The notes under the pieces: model-generated
Seen by the model: only the letters and a program-made list of their open reading frames with translations
Told to the model about the DNA's origin: nothing
Databases searched by the model: none
Assembly: GCF_000497445.1 (NCBI RefSeq)
Contig: NZ_CM002285.1
Span: 4,380,089 to 4,444,088 of the forward strand
Direction of reading: 5' to 3'
DNA length: 64,000 bases
DNA from: Streptomyces roseochromogenus subsp. oscitans DS 12.976
GTDB taxonomy: Bacteria > Actinomycetota > Actinomycetes > Streptomycetales > Streptomycetaceae
Part shown: in pieces, positions 45,218 to 53,498 of the stretch
Position numbering within the stretch: the stretch's first letter is position 1
Layout: every line of letters begins with the position of its first letter
Made by a program: the position numbers and the translations under genes

Positions 45218-45769
45218 ATGACCACCGACTTCCCGCCCACGCAACAGCTTCCAGCACACCCGTCGCCCACGGCGGTCCCACCCGCGGCCGCAGGCCCGGA
45301 CCGCCTGCCACGTCCTGGCACGTACGCAGCCACCGCGAACAGATGCGTCGCCGAACTCACCTACCGCATAGGTCCGTTGACCACCTTGCGCCGACGCGCC
45401 GGCATCGAGCGGGCTGCGCTGACCGTCGCCCCGGACCCCGAGGACTGTGTCCTGCGCCTCGTGCTCGGCGGCGACGCGCTCGGTGGCGAACTGCTCACCT
45501 TCACCGGTACCGCGCTCGAGCCGGTCGCCGGAGGAACGCGGCTGCGCCTGCCCGGCCACCTCGGCACGGGCGACGCCTCGATGGAGCCCCTTCCCGCCAC
45601 GCTGCTGCTGCGCGTCGTCGAACACGCCGACGACCGTCTGCTCGTCGTCGGCACGACACGCGTCCCGTACGGCCCGCTGCGCCGCACGACCGGATTCGCC
45701 CTGTCGCGGACCCGCCCCGCACGCCACCTCTGCCTGCTCCTCGCCGCGGAGTTCACATGCGCCCCCTGA
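45218..45769 (+). CDS. YceI-like lipocalin-fold protein (tentative)
   Basis: 183 residues. After a Pro-rich start, GTYAATANRCVAELTYRIG resembles the opening strand of YceI proteins, and LGGDALGGELLTFTGTALE fits later strands. YceI members bind polyisoprenoids in a beta barrel. There is no signal peptide, unusual for YceI. The gene overlaps the next cupredoxin gene by 13 bases, so it belongs to the operon. It may be a cytosolic ligand-binding partner. Confidence 0.5.
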   Translation: MTTDFPPTQQLPAHPSPTAVPPAAAGPDRLPRPGTYAATANRCVAELTYRIGPLTTLRRRAGIERAALTVAPDPEDCVLRLVLGGDALGGELLTFTGTALEPVAGGTRLRLPGHLGTGDASMEPLPATLLLRVVEHADDRLLVVGTTRVPYGPLRRTTGFALSRTRPARHLCLLLAAEFTCAP

Positions 45770-46464
45770 CCGCCCGGCTTCGGCCCGCCCCCGCCGTACG
45801 CCTCCTGCTCGCCACGCTGCTCCTGACGGGCAGCGGCACCGTCCTGGCCACCAGCCCCGCGCAGGCCGCCTCCTCGTACCGCGTCGTGATGTCCGGCTAC
45901 GCCTTCGGCCCGCGCGCCCTCACCATCACGGCCGGCTCCAACGTCACCTGGGTCAACCAGGACCAGGCTCCTCACGACGTGGAAACCACCTCCGGGCCGG
46001 AGTCGGTGCACTCCCCGCTGCTGAACAAGGGCGGCACCTGGAGCCACACCTTCACCACCCCCGGCACCTACGGCTACGTCTGCACCGTGCACCCCGGCAT
46101 GACCGCCCAACTCATCGTGAAACCCGCCACCGCACCCACCCCCACCAGCCCCCCTGCCACCCACGAGCACTCCGGATCCACCCCCACCGCCACACGGTCC
46201 GCCCCTGCACCGACTCCGACCGCACACACCAGCCACAGCCACTCCGCCGCCGCACCCCCAGCAGGCACCCCCTCCACCTCCCCGACAGCGGCCGCCGCCG
46301 TGGCCCCGCCCATCCCACAGGCAGCCTCCGCGACCCGCCCCCTCGACCCCCTGCTCCTCCTCGCCGGGGTCGTCGCCGGGGTCGCCGTACTCTGCCTGCT
46401 CCTGGTCGGCTCCCGCTCGGCCAGCGCAGACACCCGCGGCGGCGGCACTGCCGCTTCGGGCTGA
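45757..46464 (+). CDS. Membrane-anchored cupredoxin
   Basis: 235 residues. The signal peptide ends SPAQAAS, then a plastocyanin-like domain (about 40-125) has the copper ligands in APHDV and VCTVHPGM. A Thr/Pro/Ser/His-rich linker (about 130-195) leads to a single C-terminal helix (LLLLAGVVAGVAVLCLLLVG) and a short tail. It resembles the upstream cupredoxin in its core (TSGPESVHSPLLNKG against TSGPAKFDSGTLNKG), pointing to duplication within the locus. Confidence 0.85.
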   Translation: MRPLTARLRPAPAVRLLLATLLLTGSGTVLATSPAQAASSYRVVMSGYAFGPRALTITAGSNVTWVNQDQAPHDVETTSGPESVHSPLLNKGGTWSHTFTTPGTYGYVCTVHPGMTAQLIVKPATAPTPTSPPATHEHSGSTPTATRSAPAPTPTAHTSHSHSAAAPPAGTPSTSPTAAAAVAPPIPQAASATRPLDPLLLLAGVVAGVAVLCLLLVGSRSASADTRGGGTAASG

Positions 46465-46542
46465 CTTCACACCCTGCGCAGGAGGACGAGGGGGACGGCG
46501 AAAGGAGGTGTCACCGCACACGCAGCCCGGGCCGGACCACTG

Positions 46543-46761
46543 TCAGTCGGCGCCCGGCCCAGGCGAGCGGGCAGCGTCGCGGGCCCGGCTCTCCGGATCG
46601 TGCACGATGGCCGTCACGGCATCGAGGTCGGTGCGCTGCCCGTCCAGCAGGTCCGCCTCCGTGGTCCAGCCCCTGCGGCTCGTGTCACCGCGGTACGCCG
46701 ACTCGACGAGCGCGACCAGCGCGGGTATGTCGTCGGCGGTGGCGATGCGGCAGGTCAGCAT
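46543..46761 (-). pseudogene. GNAT acetyltransferase, N-terminal fragment
   Basis: 72 codons. The first 58 read MLTCRIATADDIPALVALV, ESAYRGDTSRRGWTTEADLL and DGQRTD, the N-terminus of a common Streptomyces GNAT protein. The acetyl-CoA binding part is absent and the frame ends in unrelated Arg/Pro sequence. Truncated gene. It begins inside the 3' end of the next gene upstream. Confidence 0.6.
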
Positions 46762-47324
46762 CCGCTGTCACGCCCCGTCTTCTCGGCCGCGAGCAGCCGC
46801 TGGCGCGCGCCAGCGAGACGCTCCAGTGTGGCGACACAGGAGCCACGTTGGCGCAGCAGGGAGGCGCCCTCTCCGGTGAAACGCCGGCACATGCCCGTGT
46901 GCGCGGCGTACACCTCGGCCAGGGTCTCCCGCAGTGATGCGTGGGCTTCCCGGACAGGCGGCGCGGTGTGCAGGGCGGCCAGCGAGCCCCACGTTCGCAG
47001 CGCGTCGACGAGGACCCGATGGTCCGCCGACCACAGGCCGGAGAAGCCCGTCATGCCGTCCTCCCCCTGCGACATCATGGAGGGACGTATCGACTCCTCG
47101 TAGTCCTGGGGGCTGAACGCGGCCGTCAGACGCAGGGCCGCGACACACGCCGTCAGGAATGCGTCCGCGGTCCGGACGCCGAGAACCGTCTCTGCGGTGT
47201 CGTCGGGGTGCGCGGCGGCGGCGTGCCGCAGGCCCACGACCGCCCCTTGGATGAGCACGAAGAACAGACGGTGTCCGAGAATCCAGGACTCCTCGGTCGA
47301 CCACGACGCGGGGGGCCTGGGCAC
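46755..47324 (-). CDS. Unassigned helical protein, possibly 5'-truncated
   Basis: 189 residues from GTG (VPRPPASWSTEESW), but the same frame keeps coding-like composition upstream to about 47500 (AYFGVQRSSGDPAHLLIRAL, then CSTIPGTAEEPRLARAFQ) without ATG or GTG. Either a rare start is used or the 5' end is lost. The all-helical protein has YEESIRPSMM and GFSGLWSADHRVL, which faintly recall the tryptophan-2,3-dioxygenase heme-enzyme fold; this is a weak resemblance only. It lies directly behind the two-component genes. Confidence 0.45.
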   Translation of the reverse strand: MPRPPASWSTEESWILGHRLFFVLIQGAVVGLRHAAAAHPDDTAETVLGVRTADAFLTACVAALRLTAAFSPQDYEESIRPSMMSQGEDGMTGFSGLWSADHRVLVDALRTWGSLAALHTAPPVREAHASLRETLAEVYAAHTGMCRRFTGEGASLLRQRGSCVATLERLAGARQRLLAAEKTGRDSGC

Positions 47325-47550
47325 GGTCGTACCGGTCGGCGCGGGTGCTCGGCCGACCGCTTGGAAGGCGCGGGCGAGGCGAGGCTCTTCGGCGGTCCCT
47401 GGGATGGTGGAGCACGTGGTTGTCAGCGCCCGGATGAGCAGATGGGCGGGGTCGCCGCTGGAGCGTTGGACGCCGAAGTACGCGTCGAATGCCGCTTCCT
47501 GTTCTTCCGGCAGCCCTACGAGGCATCCGTGAGCAGCGGGCGGGTTGTGC

Positions 47551-48672
47551 TCAGGCGGGCCGGGTGGGGGCTCGTAGTTCGACCTTGTAGCCGCCCTGTG
47601 GGGTGGGTTCGGCGGTGAAGGTGGCGTCGAGCAGTTCGGCGCGTTCTTTCAGGCCGATCAGGCCGTGCCGGGCGCTGGGCAGGGCGACGGACGGGCGGGT
47701 GGGGGCGGTGTTGGTGACGGTGACGCCGAAGTGCTGCGTGTCGTGCCACAGACGGACCTCGGCGCGGGCGCCGGGGGCGTGCTTGCGTACGTTGGTGAGG
47801 GCTTCCTGGACCGTGCGGTAGACGGTGCGTTGGGCGGTTGTGCTGATGTCGGGCGGGAGCCCGCCGTTCAGGGTGGTCTGGATGCCGCTGTTGGCGATCA
47901 GCTGCTGGAGGTCGGCGAGGGTGGGCTGGGGGCTGAGTTCGGTTTCCTTGCCACCGGAGGCACGCAGCAGGGTGACCATGTGGCGGAGTTCGTCGAGGGT
48001 GTTCACGCTCAGGGTGCGGATGGTGCGGGCGGCGTCGCGGGCGTCGGGTTCCTTGGCGGCGACCTGCAGGGCTCCGGCCTGTACGGCGATGAGACTGACC
48101 TGGTGGGATACGACGTCGTGCATCTCGCGGGCCAGTTGGGCGCGTTCGCGGGCGAGGACGGTCTGGGCGTACAGGGCGCGTTCGTGTTCGCGGGCCTCTT
48201 CTACCTCGACGAGCTGGCGGGCCACGTCCTGTCTGGCCTGGACGAGCTGGCCGAACAGGACCGGGGCGAAGGCCGTGGCGAGCGTGTAGACGAACTCGAT
48301 GAGCGTCCAGGTCCGGTCGCGGGAGAGCGTGTCGGACAGAGGCCAGGCGAGGGTGGCCGCCGCCGCGTTCAGCAGGGCGCAGCAGGCCAGCAGCGGGCGG
48401 TTGCGGGTGCGCGTGGCCAGTGTGTACAGGGCGGCGATCGGCGCGACTGCCACGTCCATGAACAGGGTCATGGGCAGTGTCAGCAGGAAGACGGCCAGTG
48501 GAAAGCGCCTGCGCAGGATCAGTCCGGCGCAGCCGAGGGCGGCGCAGGCCCACATGAACGCTGTCGCCTCGCCGTAGAGGTTGATCCGGGCGTCGAGCGC
48601 GGCGAGCACGACGAGGCCCGCGTCGACGGCCCAGGGCGGCACTCGCTGCCACAGTGCCTGGCCCGTGCTCAT
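47551..48672 (-). CDS. Sensor histidine kinase (HisKA_3 type)
   Basis: 373 residues. Five or six N-terminal helices with very short loops, then the coiled dimerisation part with H-box AREMHDVVSHQVSLI (about residue 180) and HATPase_c with ARHGLIGLKERAELL. Its ATG overlaps the stop of the response regulator gene (ATGA), so the pair is translated together with the regulator first. This order is the reverse of the pair at 37.9-39.8 kb. Confidence 0.92.
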   Translation of the reverse strand: MSTGQALWQRVPPWAVDAGLVVLAALDARINLYGEATAFMWACAALGCAGLILRRRFPLAVFLLTLPMTLFMDVAVAPIAALYTLATRTRNRPLLACCALLNAAAATLAWPLSDTLSRDRTWTLIEFVYTLATAFAPVLFGQLVQARQDVARQLVEVEEAREHERALYAQTVLARERAQLAREMHDVVSHQVSLIAVQAGALQVAAKEPDARDAARTIRTLSVNTLDELRHMVTLLRASGGKETELSPQPTLADLQQLIANSGIQTTLNGGLPPDISTTAQRTVYRTVQEALTNVRKHAPGARAEVRLWHDTQHFGVTVTNTAPTRPSVALPSARHGLIGLKERAELLDATFTAEPTPQGGYKVELRAPTRPA

Positions 48673-49349
48673 CGCCCGTTGTCCTGTGCCGTGGTGTTGC
48701 CGCTGTTGCTGAGCAGTCCGGCCCGCTCCGCGAGGAGCGCCGCCTGGACGCGGCTGGAGACTCTCAGCTTGGTCAGGATCGAGCTGACGTGGTCCTTGAC
48801 GGTGCCCGCGCTCAGATGGATGCGGGTGCCGATGTCGGCGTTGGACAGCCCTTGGGCGATCAGGACGAGGACGTCACGTTCGCGGTCGCTGAGCAGGCCC
48901 ACGCGCGCCACGTCCGCGTCCTGGGTCGCGCCCGCCCCCGGATGGCTGCGCAGCAGAGCCCGCGAGGCTTTCGGGGACATCACCACCCCGCCCGCGGCCA
49001 GGGTGCGTACGAGCTGGGCGAGTTGTTCGGGCTCTGTGTCCTTGAGCAGGAAGCCCGCGGCTCCCGAGCGCAGCGCGGTCAGGATGTACTCGTCGGTGTC
49101 GAAGGTGGTCAGCATGGCCACCGCCGGCGGCTCGGGCAGCGTCTGGATCTCCCCCAGGACGGTCAGGCCGTCCACCTCCGGCATGCGGATGTCGAGGAGC
49201 ACGACGTCCGGGTGCTCGCGCCGGATCACGTCGGCGGCCTGCGCTCCTTCCGCGGTCGCCACGACCTGGATGCCGTCGGAGGCGTTCAGGATCAGTTCGA
49301 AACCGGACCGCACCAGCGCCTCGTCGTCCACCACCACTACCCGGATCAC
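48669..49349 (-). CDS. NarL-type response regulator
   Basis: 226 residues from GTG. Receiver domain with VVDDEALVRSG, phosphoacceptor in VVLLDIRMPEVDG (about Asp54) and GFLLKDTEPEQL; LuxR-type HTH at about 155-215 (LLSDRERDVLVLI, GLSNADIGTRI). Partner of the kinase just downstream. Broken ABC-exporter sequence upstream suggests the original target transporter was lost. Confidence 0.92.
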   Translation of the reverse strand: MIRVVVVDDEALVRSGFELILNASDGIQVVATAEGAQAADVIRREHPDVVLLDIRMPEVDGLTVLGEIQTLPEPPAVAMLTTFDTDEYILTALRSGAAGFLLKDTEPEQLAQLVRTLAAGGVVMSPKASRALLRSHPGAGATQDADVARVGLLSDRERDVLVLIAQGLSNADIGTRIHLSAGTVKDHVSSILTKLRVSSRVQAALLAERAGLLSNSGNTTAQDNGR

Positions 49350-49529
49350 CGGCGTTCCGCCTCACACTCGTCATGACCTGTCCAGCTTCTCGGCGACCCG
49401 TACGCCCCGCATAGGCGTGCCCACGTACTCGTACGGTGATCGCTTGCTGTCGACCGTACGTCCTCCGAGGCACCCGGTGGCGCGGCCACTGTGGACACCC
49501 GCCACCCGGCAGGGTGGCTCCAGCCGTTC

Positions 49530-49750
49530 GGGGGGAGCGCTCCGGCCCGTTGGCGAGCAGGTGGGCGAGGCTCGGCGGTGCGCGCCGCATCGAGTACGTG
49601 GCCTTCGCCGTGAACGTGGTGCCGCTGTTCGTCTGGGGCCTGCTCGCAGCCCGCGCTGCCGGTCGCACGTGGGGCTCCGCCTTGAAGATCGGCATGGTGG
49701 ACGCACTGCTCGGGCTTGCGGTCGTGCTGGCCAACGCCTTCATCAAGGCA
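49530..49750 (+). pseudogene. Membrane protein fragment
   Basis: In this plus-strand frame a coherent stretch reads YVAFAVNVVPLFVWGLLA, then GRTWGSALKIGMVDALLGL and AVVLANAFIK, two helices of a membrane protein. Before and after, the sequence becomes non-coding or antisense to the next fragment. I cannot name the parent family. Confidence 0.4.
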
Positions 49751-49965
49751 CCGAACGCCTCAGCCGCGGTGCTCAGCAGCACCAGCACGGTCAACATCAG
49801 CAGGACGGTGCCGCTCGTGCCGCCCGACGAGAGCCGGTCGACCAGCGTCTTCGTGGCCAGCGGCTGCAACAGCCCCCCGGCGGCCCCGGTCAGCGCGCAC
49901 CGGTCCGCACGAGGGGCCTGGGAGCCCAGCCCCTTCTTCGACCGTCCGGCAATCGTCGGGTACAC
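49750..49965 (-). pseudogene. ABC exporter, N-terminal helix fragment
   Basis: A frame from GTG at 49965 reads ALTGAAGGLLQPLATKTLVD and then LLMLTVLVLLSTAAEAFGAL, the first helix pair of a type I ABC exporter (ABC_membrane fold). It breaks off against the fragment on the other strand. No ATPase domain exists nearby. Confidence 0.5.
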
Positions 49966-49981
49966 CCCCCGAGCCGGACCC

Positions 49982-50203
49982 TCAGTGGACCAGTGAGGCC
50001 GCCCGCGTGGCGAGGATGTGCACCCCTGCTTCGTAGAACTCAGGACGGACGACGAACAGGATGCCGGCGCCCGCCACCAGCGTCAGGCCGAGAAGTTCCA
50101 GCAGCCCGCCCCTGCCAGGTGTGGCGTCACGGCCCGGCACGTCGATGTCGGCCGATGCCCCAAGGGCGGTCTCGTGCTCCTTGTCGCGAACATGCTGTGT
50201 CAT
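49982..50203 (-). CDS. Small single-helix membrane protein
   Basis: 73 residues from ATG MTQHVRDKEHETALG, following TGGAGGC, which is rather close. A hydrophilic head is followed by one helix (LLELLGLTLVAGAGILFVV) and a short tail. Composition is protein-like, yet no family is recognised. Longer frames upstream run through an 18-bp tandem repeat and are rejected. Confidence 0.4.
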   Translation of the reverse strand: MTQHVRDKEHETALGASADIDVPGRDATPGRGGLLELLGLTLVAGAGILFVVRPEFYEAGVHILATRAASLVH

Positions 50204-50335
50204 GCCTCCAGCCTGGACGCCCGGCCGCTCTCCGCACATCCGGCGACTGTCGGGTCCGTCCCCGCCGAGTGGCTGGAGAAGACCGGCCTGGGGTGGTAGC
50301 CGTCGGGGCCGCGAGGCGGACCCGCCGCAAGCACG

Positions 50336-50407
50336 GCAGCACCGCGAGACATCGCAGCACTGCGAGACATCGCAGCACCGCATGACACGACATCACCGCG
50401 GGACACG
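50336..50407. repeat. Four degenerate 18-bp tandem units
   Basis: Units of GCAGCACCGCGAGACATC: copies 1 and 2 differ at one base, copy 3 at a few, copy 4 is more diverged. Located between the small membrane protein and the antiporter gene. Multiple of three in length, but no reliable frame crosses it. Confidence 0.8.
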
Positions 50408-50424
50408 CAGGACCGCCAGGCACA

Positions 50425-51720
50425 TCAGTTCCGCGTGGCGACGACCTGTGAGTCCGGCTCGTCAGTCCTCAGGGAGCCCGGGCCGCCCGCAGCCGACGAG
50501 GGCGGGCCGGTCAGGGACCGGGCGATGACCACCGAGCCGCCGCCGTGGAGCAGGACGCTGCCGAGCACCGTCAGGGTCATGGCGTACAGGGCGGTGTCGG
50601 CGTACGGCCCGTCCGGCAGAGCGTTGAACGCGAGCAGTCCGAACACGATGGAGGTGGTGCCGCGTGGTCCGAGCGCGCCGACCATGAGCCGTTCTCGCCA
50701 GGTGAACGTCGAGCCGAGGAAGGCAAGCATGATCGGAAGGATGCGCACGACGGTGAGCGCGGCGACGCAGAGCACGACGGTGGGCCAGTGGATGCCCTCG
50801 CCCACGGCGAGCACCACGGCGTTGCCGAAGAAGAACCACATGCACATCGTCATCATCGAGTTGGTGTCCTCGATGAGCTGGAAGTCCGAGGTGTGGGGAG
50901 CCGAAGCGCCCCGTCGGCGGACCGGCGCCTGCCGGACGTAGCGGAAGGCGATCCCGCACACGAACGAGGCCACGAAGCCGTTGCCGTTCATCGCCACGGT
51001 CACGGTGTAGGCAAGCAGCGGTGTGACCAGCACGACGATCCGCCGGGACTGCTCCGTCATCCACTCCGCACGGTCGGCCAGATTGATCAGCCATGCCACC
51101 AGCGCCCCCACCACGAAGCCGACCACAAGGGCCTTCAGCGCGAACGGCACGGCCGTGCCGAGGGCTTGCGCAGGCGTGTGGGTGACGGAGTTGGTGCCGA
51201 CGAGGATCAGTGCGAACAGGAAGAGGGGCGACACGATGCCGTCGTTGTAGCCGCTCTCCACGTTGAGCACGCTGCGCACCCTCGCCGGGATACGCCGGTC
51301 GCGGACCAGTGTCTCGGCCGGTGCGAAGTCGGTCGGGACGACGATGCACGCGATGAGCAGCAGCAGTGCCACCGGCAGCCCGGGCAGCAGCAGCGTTCCC
51401 AGCAGCACCATCGTGATCAGGCTCAGCGGCAGGGCCACCAGCAGTGCCCGCGCGGCGGAGCCGGGGTCGTTGCCGAACAGTCGCCCGCCGGGCAGCTCGG
51501 TGGCGTCGACGAACAGCAGGACGGCCAGGATGACCTCGGCCACATGCTGAGCGACCTCGGAGTTCAACGTGGCGGCGATATGGCTGTGGGTGAACACCCC
51601 CGTGACGGCCCCCGCGAGCACCAGCACCAGAGGAGCCCGCACATGCCGTCGTGCCAGCCGCCCAGCGACAAGCGACCAGCCGGCCACCACCGTGGTGATC
51701 ACAATCAGGACAGAGATCAT
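50425..51720 (-). CDS. Cation:proton antiporter (CPA1/NhaP-like)
   Basis: 431 residues from ATG MISVLIVITTVVAG. Twelve or so helices. The conserved ion-binding pair appears in IVVPTDFAPAETLV and NVESGYNDGIVSPLF, where CPA1 members have an Asp/Asn pair; GPRGTTSIVFGLLAFN near the end matches the conserved late helix. It should exchange Na+ or K+ for H+. It lies just downstream of the poly-gamma-glutamate-type genes on the same strand, which could matter if an anionic polymer is made. Confidence 0.88.
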   Translation of the reverse strand: MISVLIVITTVVAGWSLVAGRLARRHVRAPLVLVLAGAVTGVFTHSHIAATLNSEVAQHVAEVILAVLLFVDATELPGGRLFGNDPGSAARALLVALPLSLITMVLLGTLLLPGLPVALLLLIACIVVPTDFAPAETLVRDRRIPARVRSVLNVESGYNDGIVSPLFLFALILVGTNSVTHTPAQALGTAVPFALKALVVGFVVGALVAWLINLADRAEWMTEQSRRIVVLVTPLLAYTVTVAMNGNGFVASFVCGIAFRYVRQAPVRRRGASAPHTSDFQLIEDTNSMMTMCMWFFFGNAVVLAVGEGIHWPTVVLCVAALTVVRILPIMLAFLGSTFTWRERLMVGALGPRGTTSIVFGLLAFNALPDGPYADTALYAMTLTVLGSVLLHGGGSVVIARSLTGPPSSAAGGPGSLRTDEPDSQVVATRN

Positions 51721-51873
51721 GTGAATCCGCTTCAGAACTCGGAACAGACAAGCGGCCACTCCATCGGGACCTCCACGACTCATCCCAGCGCACCGTTCAC
51801 CGAAAGCCACTCCGCCGATCAGCGGGATCCACCCCGCCGACAGGCTGGAAACGTCGACCCGGTCGGAGCCCGG

Positions 51874-52956
51874 TCACAGGCGGCGGGCCGCGCGCAGCCC
51901 TTGTGCGTAGTAGCCGTCACCGTCGAGCCGTGAGGTACCGCCCTTGTCACCCATGCTGGGGCCGTCCGCGCTCTTCCGGCTGGAGATGAAACGCGGGTGG
52001 TCGGCGGTGTCCAGGCCGAGGTAGATACCGATGTGGCCGATCCGTCCACCGGGCAGCTCCCGTGTTCCGAAGAAGACCAGGTCGCCGGGCTGGAGCTGCT
52101 GGATGACGGCGGGGCGGCGGTCGGTGAGAGGGATCACGGGTACGCCGAGCCGCCCGTGGGCGATCGCGTCGGGGGTCCTCTGCAGCCCGCTGCCCGCCGG
52201 GCTGTCCCTGCTGTTCAGCGGGAACCCCGAGCGGTATCCGTACACGAGCCGGACATAGCCGGAGCTGTCCACGGAGCGCTCGCGGTCCTTCTCGGGGCGG
52301 CGGGTGACCGCGTCGGGGAAGGTCCAGGGGATGCCCAGGTAGTCGTAGAAGTCCGAACCCGTGCGCGGCTTCCCTTGCCGAGCACGCCCGGAGTCGCTGG
52401 TGGTGTTGGGCGTGTAGCGGGCGGCACCGCTGTAGGTGACTCCCGCTGCCGTCGTCCGGGCCGGGGCACCGGCGATGTAGTCGAAGGCCGTGGCGAGGAT
52501 GTCGGGGTCGCGGCTGCCGAGCCGGGACCTGAGCCAGGTCTTGAACCAGTCGCTCTGCTCCGCGCCACGGGCCCATGCCTTGGGCAGCAGCCGCACCCAG
52601 CTCTTGGTGACGACCTGGGCATCCGTCGTACGCGGCTCCGCGAAGGTCCTGCTGGGCCCTGTCAGTACGGCCGTACGGGCGCCGTCGGTGAATGTGGCGA
52701 TGACGGTGCCGTGCCGGTCTCGGGCGACCGTGCGGGCGGGGTTGCCGATCCGCTCGAAGTGCAGCGGGCCGCCACTGGCCGGTATTCCGGCACCCGGTGA
52801 TGCCGGTGATGCCGGTGATGCCTCCGGATGGTCGGTGCGGTCCCTGAACTGCACGGTCAGCACGCAGCTCGCCGCGAGCAGGACGCCTGTCACCAGGAAC
52901 AGGGCCGCGTTCCTGGTCAGGGAGAACCTACGGATTCGGGGCAGGAGGCGTTTCAC
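51874..52956 (-). CDS. NlpC/P60-fold protein with catalytic Cys replaced by Ser
   Basis: 360 residues. N-terminal membrane helix (FLVTGVLLAASCVLTV, about 20-36). Residues about 65-180 are an SH3-like or SLT-like domain. The NlpC/P60 core starts near 200: the motif normally written D-C-S-G reads SVDSSGYVRLVYG, with Ser231 (codon AGC) where the nucleophilic Cys belongs. The His is kept (GRIGHIGIYLG, His308). If not a sequencing error the protein may be inactive as a Cys peptidase. It lies 60 bp downstream of pgsC in the same operon. Confidence 0.85.
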   Translation of the reverse strand: MKRLLPRIRRFSLTRNAALFLVTGVLLAASCVLTVQFRDRTDHPEASPASPASPGAGIPASGGPLHFERIGNPARTVARDRHGTVIATFTDGARTAVLTGPSRTFAEPRTTDAQVVTKSWVRLLPKAWARGAEQSDWFKTWLRSRLGSRDPDILATAFDYIAGAPARTTAAGVTYSGAARYTPNTTSDSGRARQGKPRTGSDFYDYLGIPWTFPDAVTRRPEKDRERSVDSSGYVRLVYGYRSGFPLNSRDSPAGSGLQRTPDAIAHGRLGVPVIPLTDRRPAVIQQLQPGDLVFFGTRELPGGRIGHIGIYLGLDTADHPRFISSRKSADGPSMGDKGGTSRLDGDGYYAQGLRAARRL

Positions 52957-53015
52957 TGGTCAACTCCGATGGGCGGGAAGGTAGAGAGGGCGCCGTATGT
53001 CGGGGAGAGGGCGGC

Positions 53016-53498
53016 TCATGTCGTGGGCAGGGCGCCCAGCAGCAACCCGGACACCACAATCACGTAGGTGGCGAACGTGACCGTGCTGGTGGAGAGGACC
53101 GTCGCGGTCTTGGGCTGCCTCTCGAGCTGGTAGGCGATGAGACCGGGGACGATGAACCCGAGGGCCTGATGGGCGAACAGCAGGGGGAACTGCTGCTGGA
53201 GCAACAGGGAGAGCCCGGCCTGGAGCAGGACACCGGTGAGCACGACGGCGGCGAACAGCCGTTTGCCGTAGAGGATGACGAAGCGCTGCAGCACCTTGGT
53301 CAGCAGGTAGGTCAGTCCTGCCACGCCCGCGACCATGGCGGCGCGCCGCAGATCGTCGACGAGGGTGAGGGCGAGCCAGCCGGGGGTGATCATGCCGCCC
53401 GGCGACAGGTTCGTGGTCAGGTAGCACAGGAGGGAGAACACCAGACCGAGTGCGATGCCGATGGCGGCGATCTGGGGTGTGACTACTGCGGGGATCAA
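53016..53498 (-). CDS. pgsC: Poly-gamma-glutamate biosynthesis membrane protein PgsC/CapC
   Basis: 160 residues, normal for CapC/PgsC, with five helices and the typical LSPGGMITPGWLAL segment and FAHQALGFIVPGLIAYQ. PgsC works with PgsB at the membrane in making the gamma-linked glutamate chain. Its ATG overlaps the pgsB stop by four bases. No PgsA/CapA gene is in the window. Confidence 0.88.
   Translation of the reverse strand: MIPAVVTPQIAAIGIALGLVFSLLCYLTTNLSPGGMITPGWLALTLVDDLRRAAMVAGVAGLTYLLTKVLQRFVILYGKRLFAAVVLTGVLLQAGLSLLLQQQFPLLFAHQALGFIVPGLIAYQLERQPKTATVLSTSTVTFATYVIVVSGLLLGALPTT

Noticed and set aside
50336..50407. CRISPR-like array
   Set aside because: Units are contiguous 18-mers with no spacers; it is a plain tandem repeat. 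No cas genes in the window.
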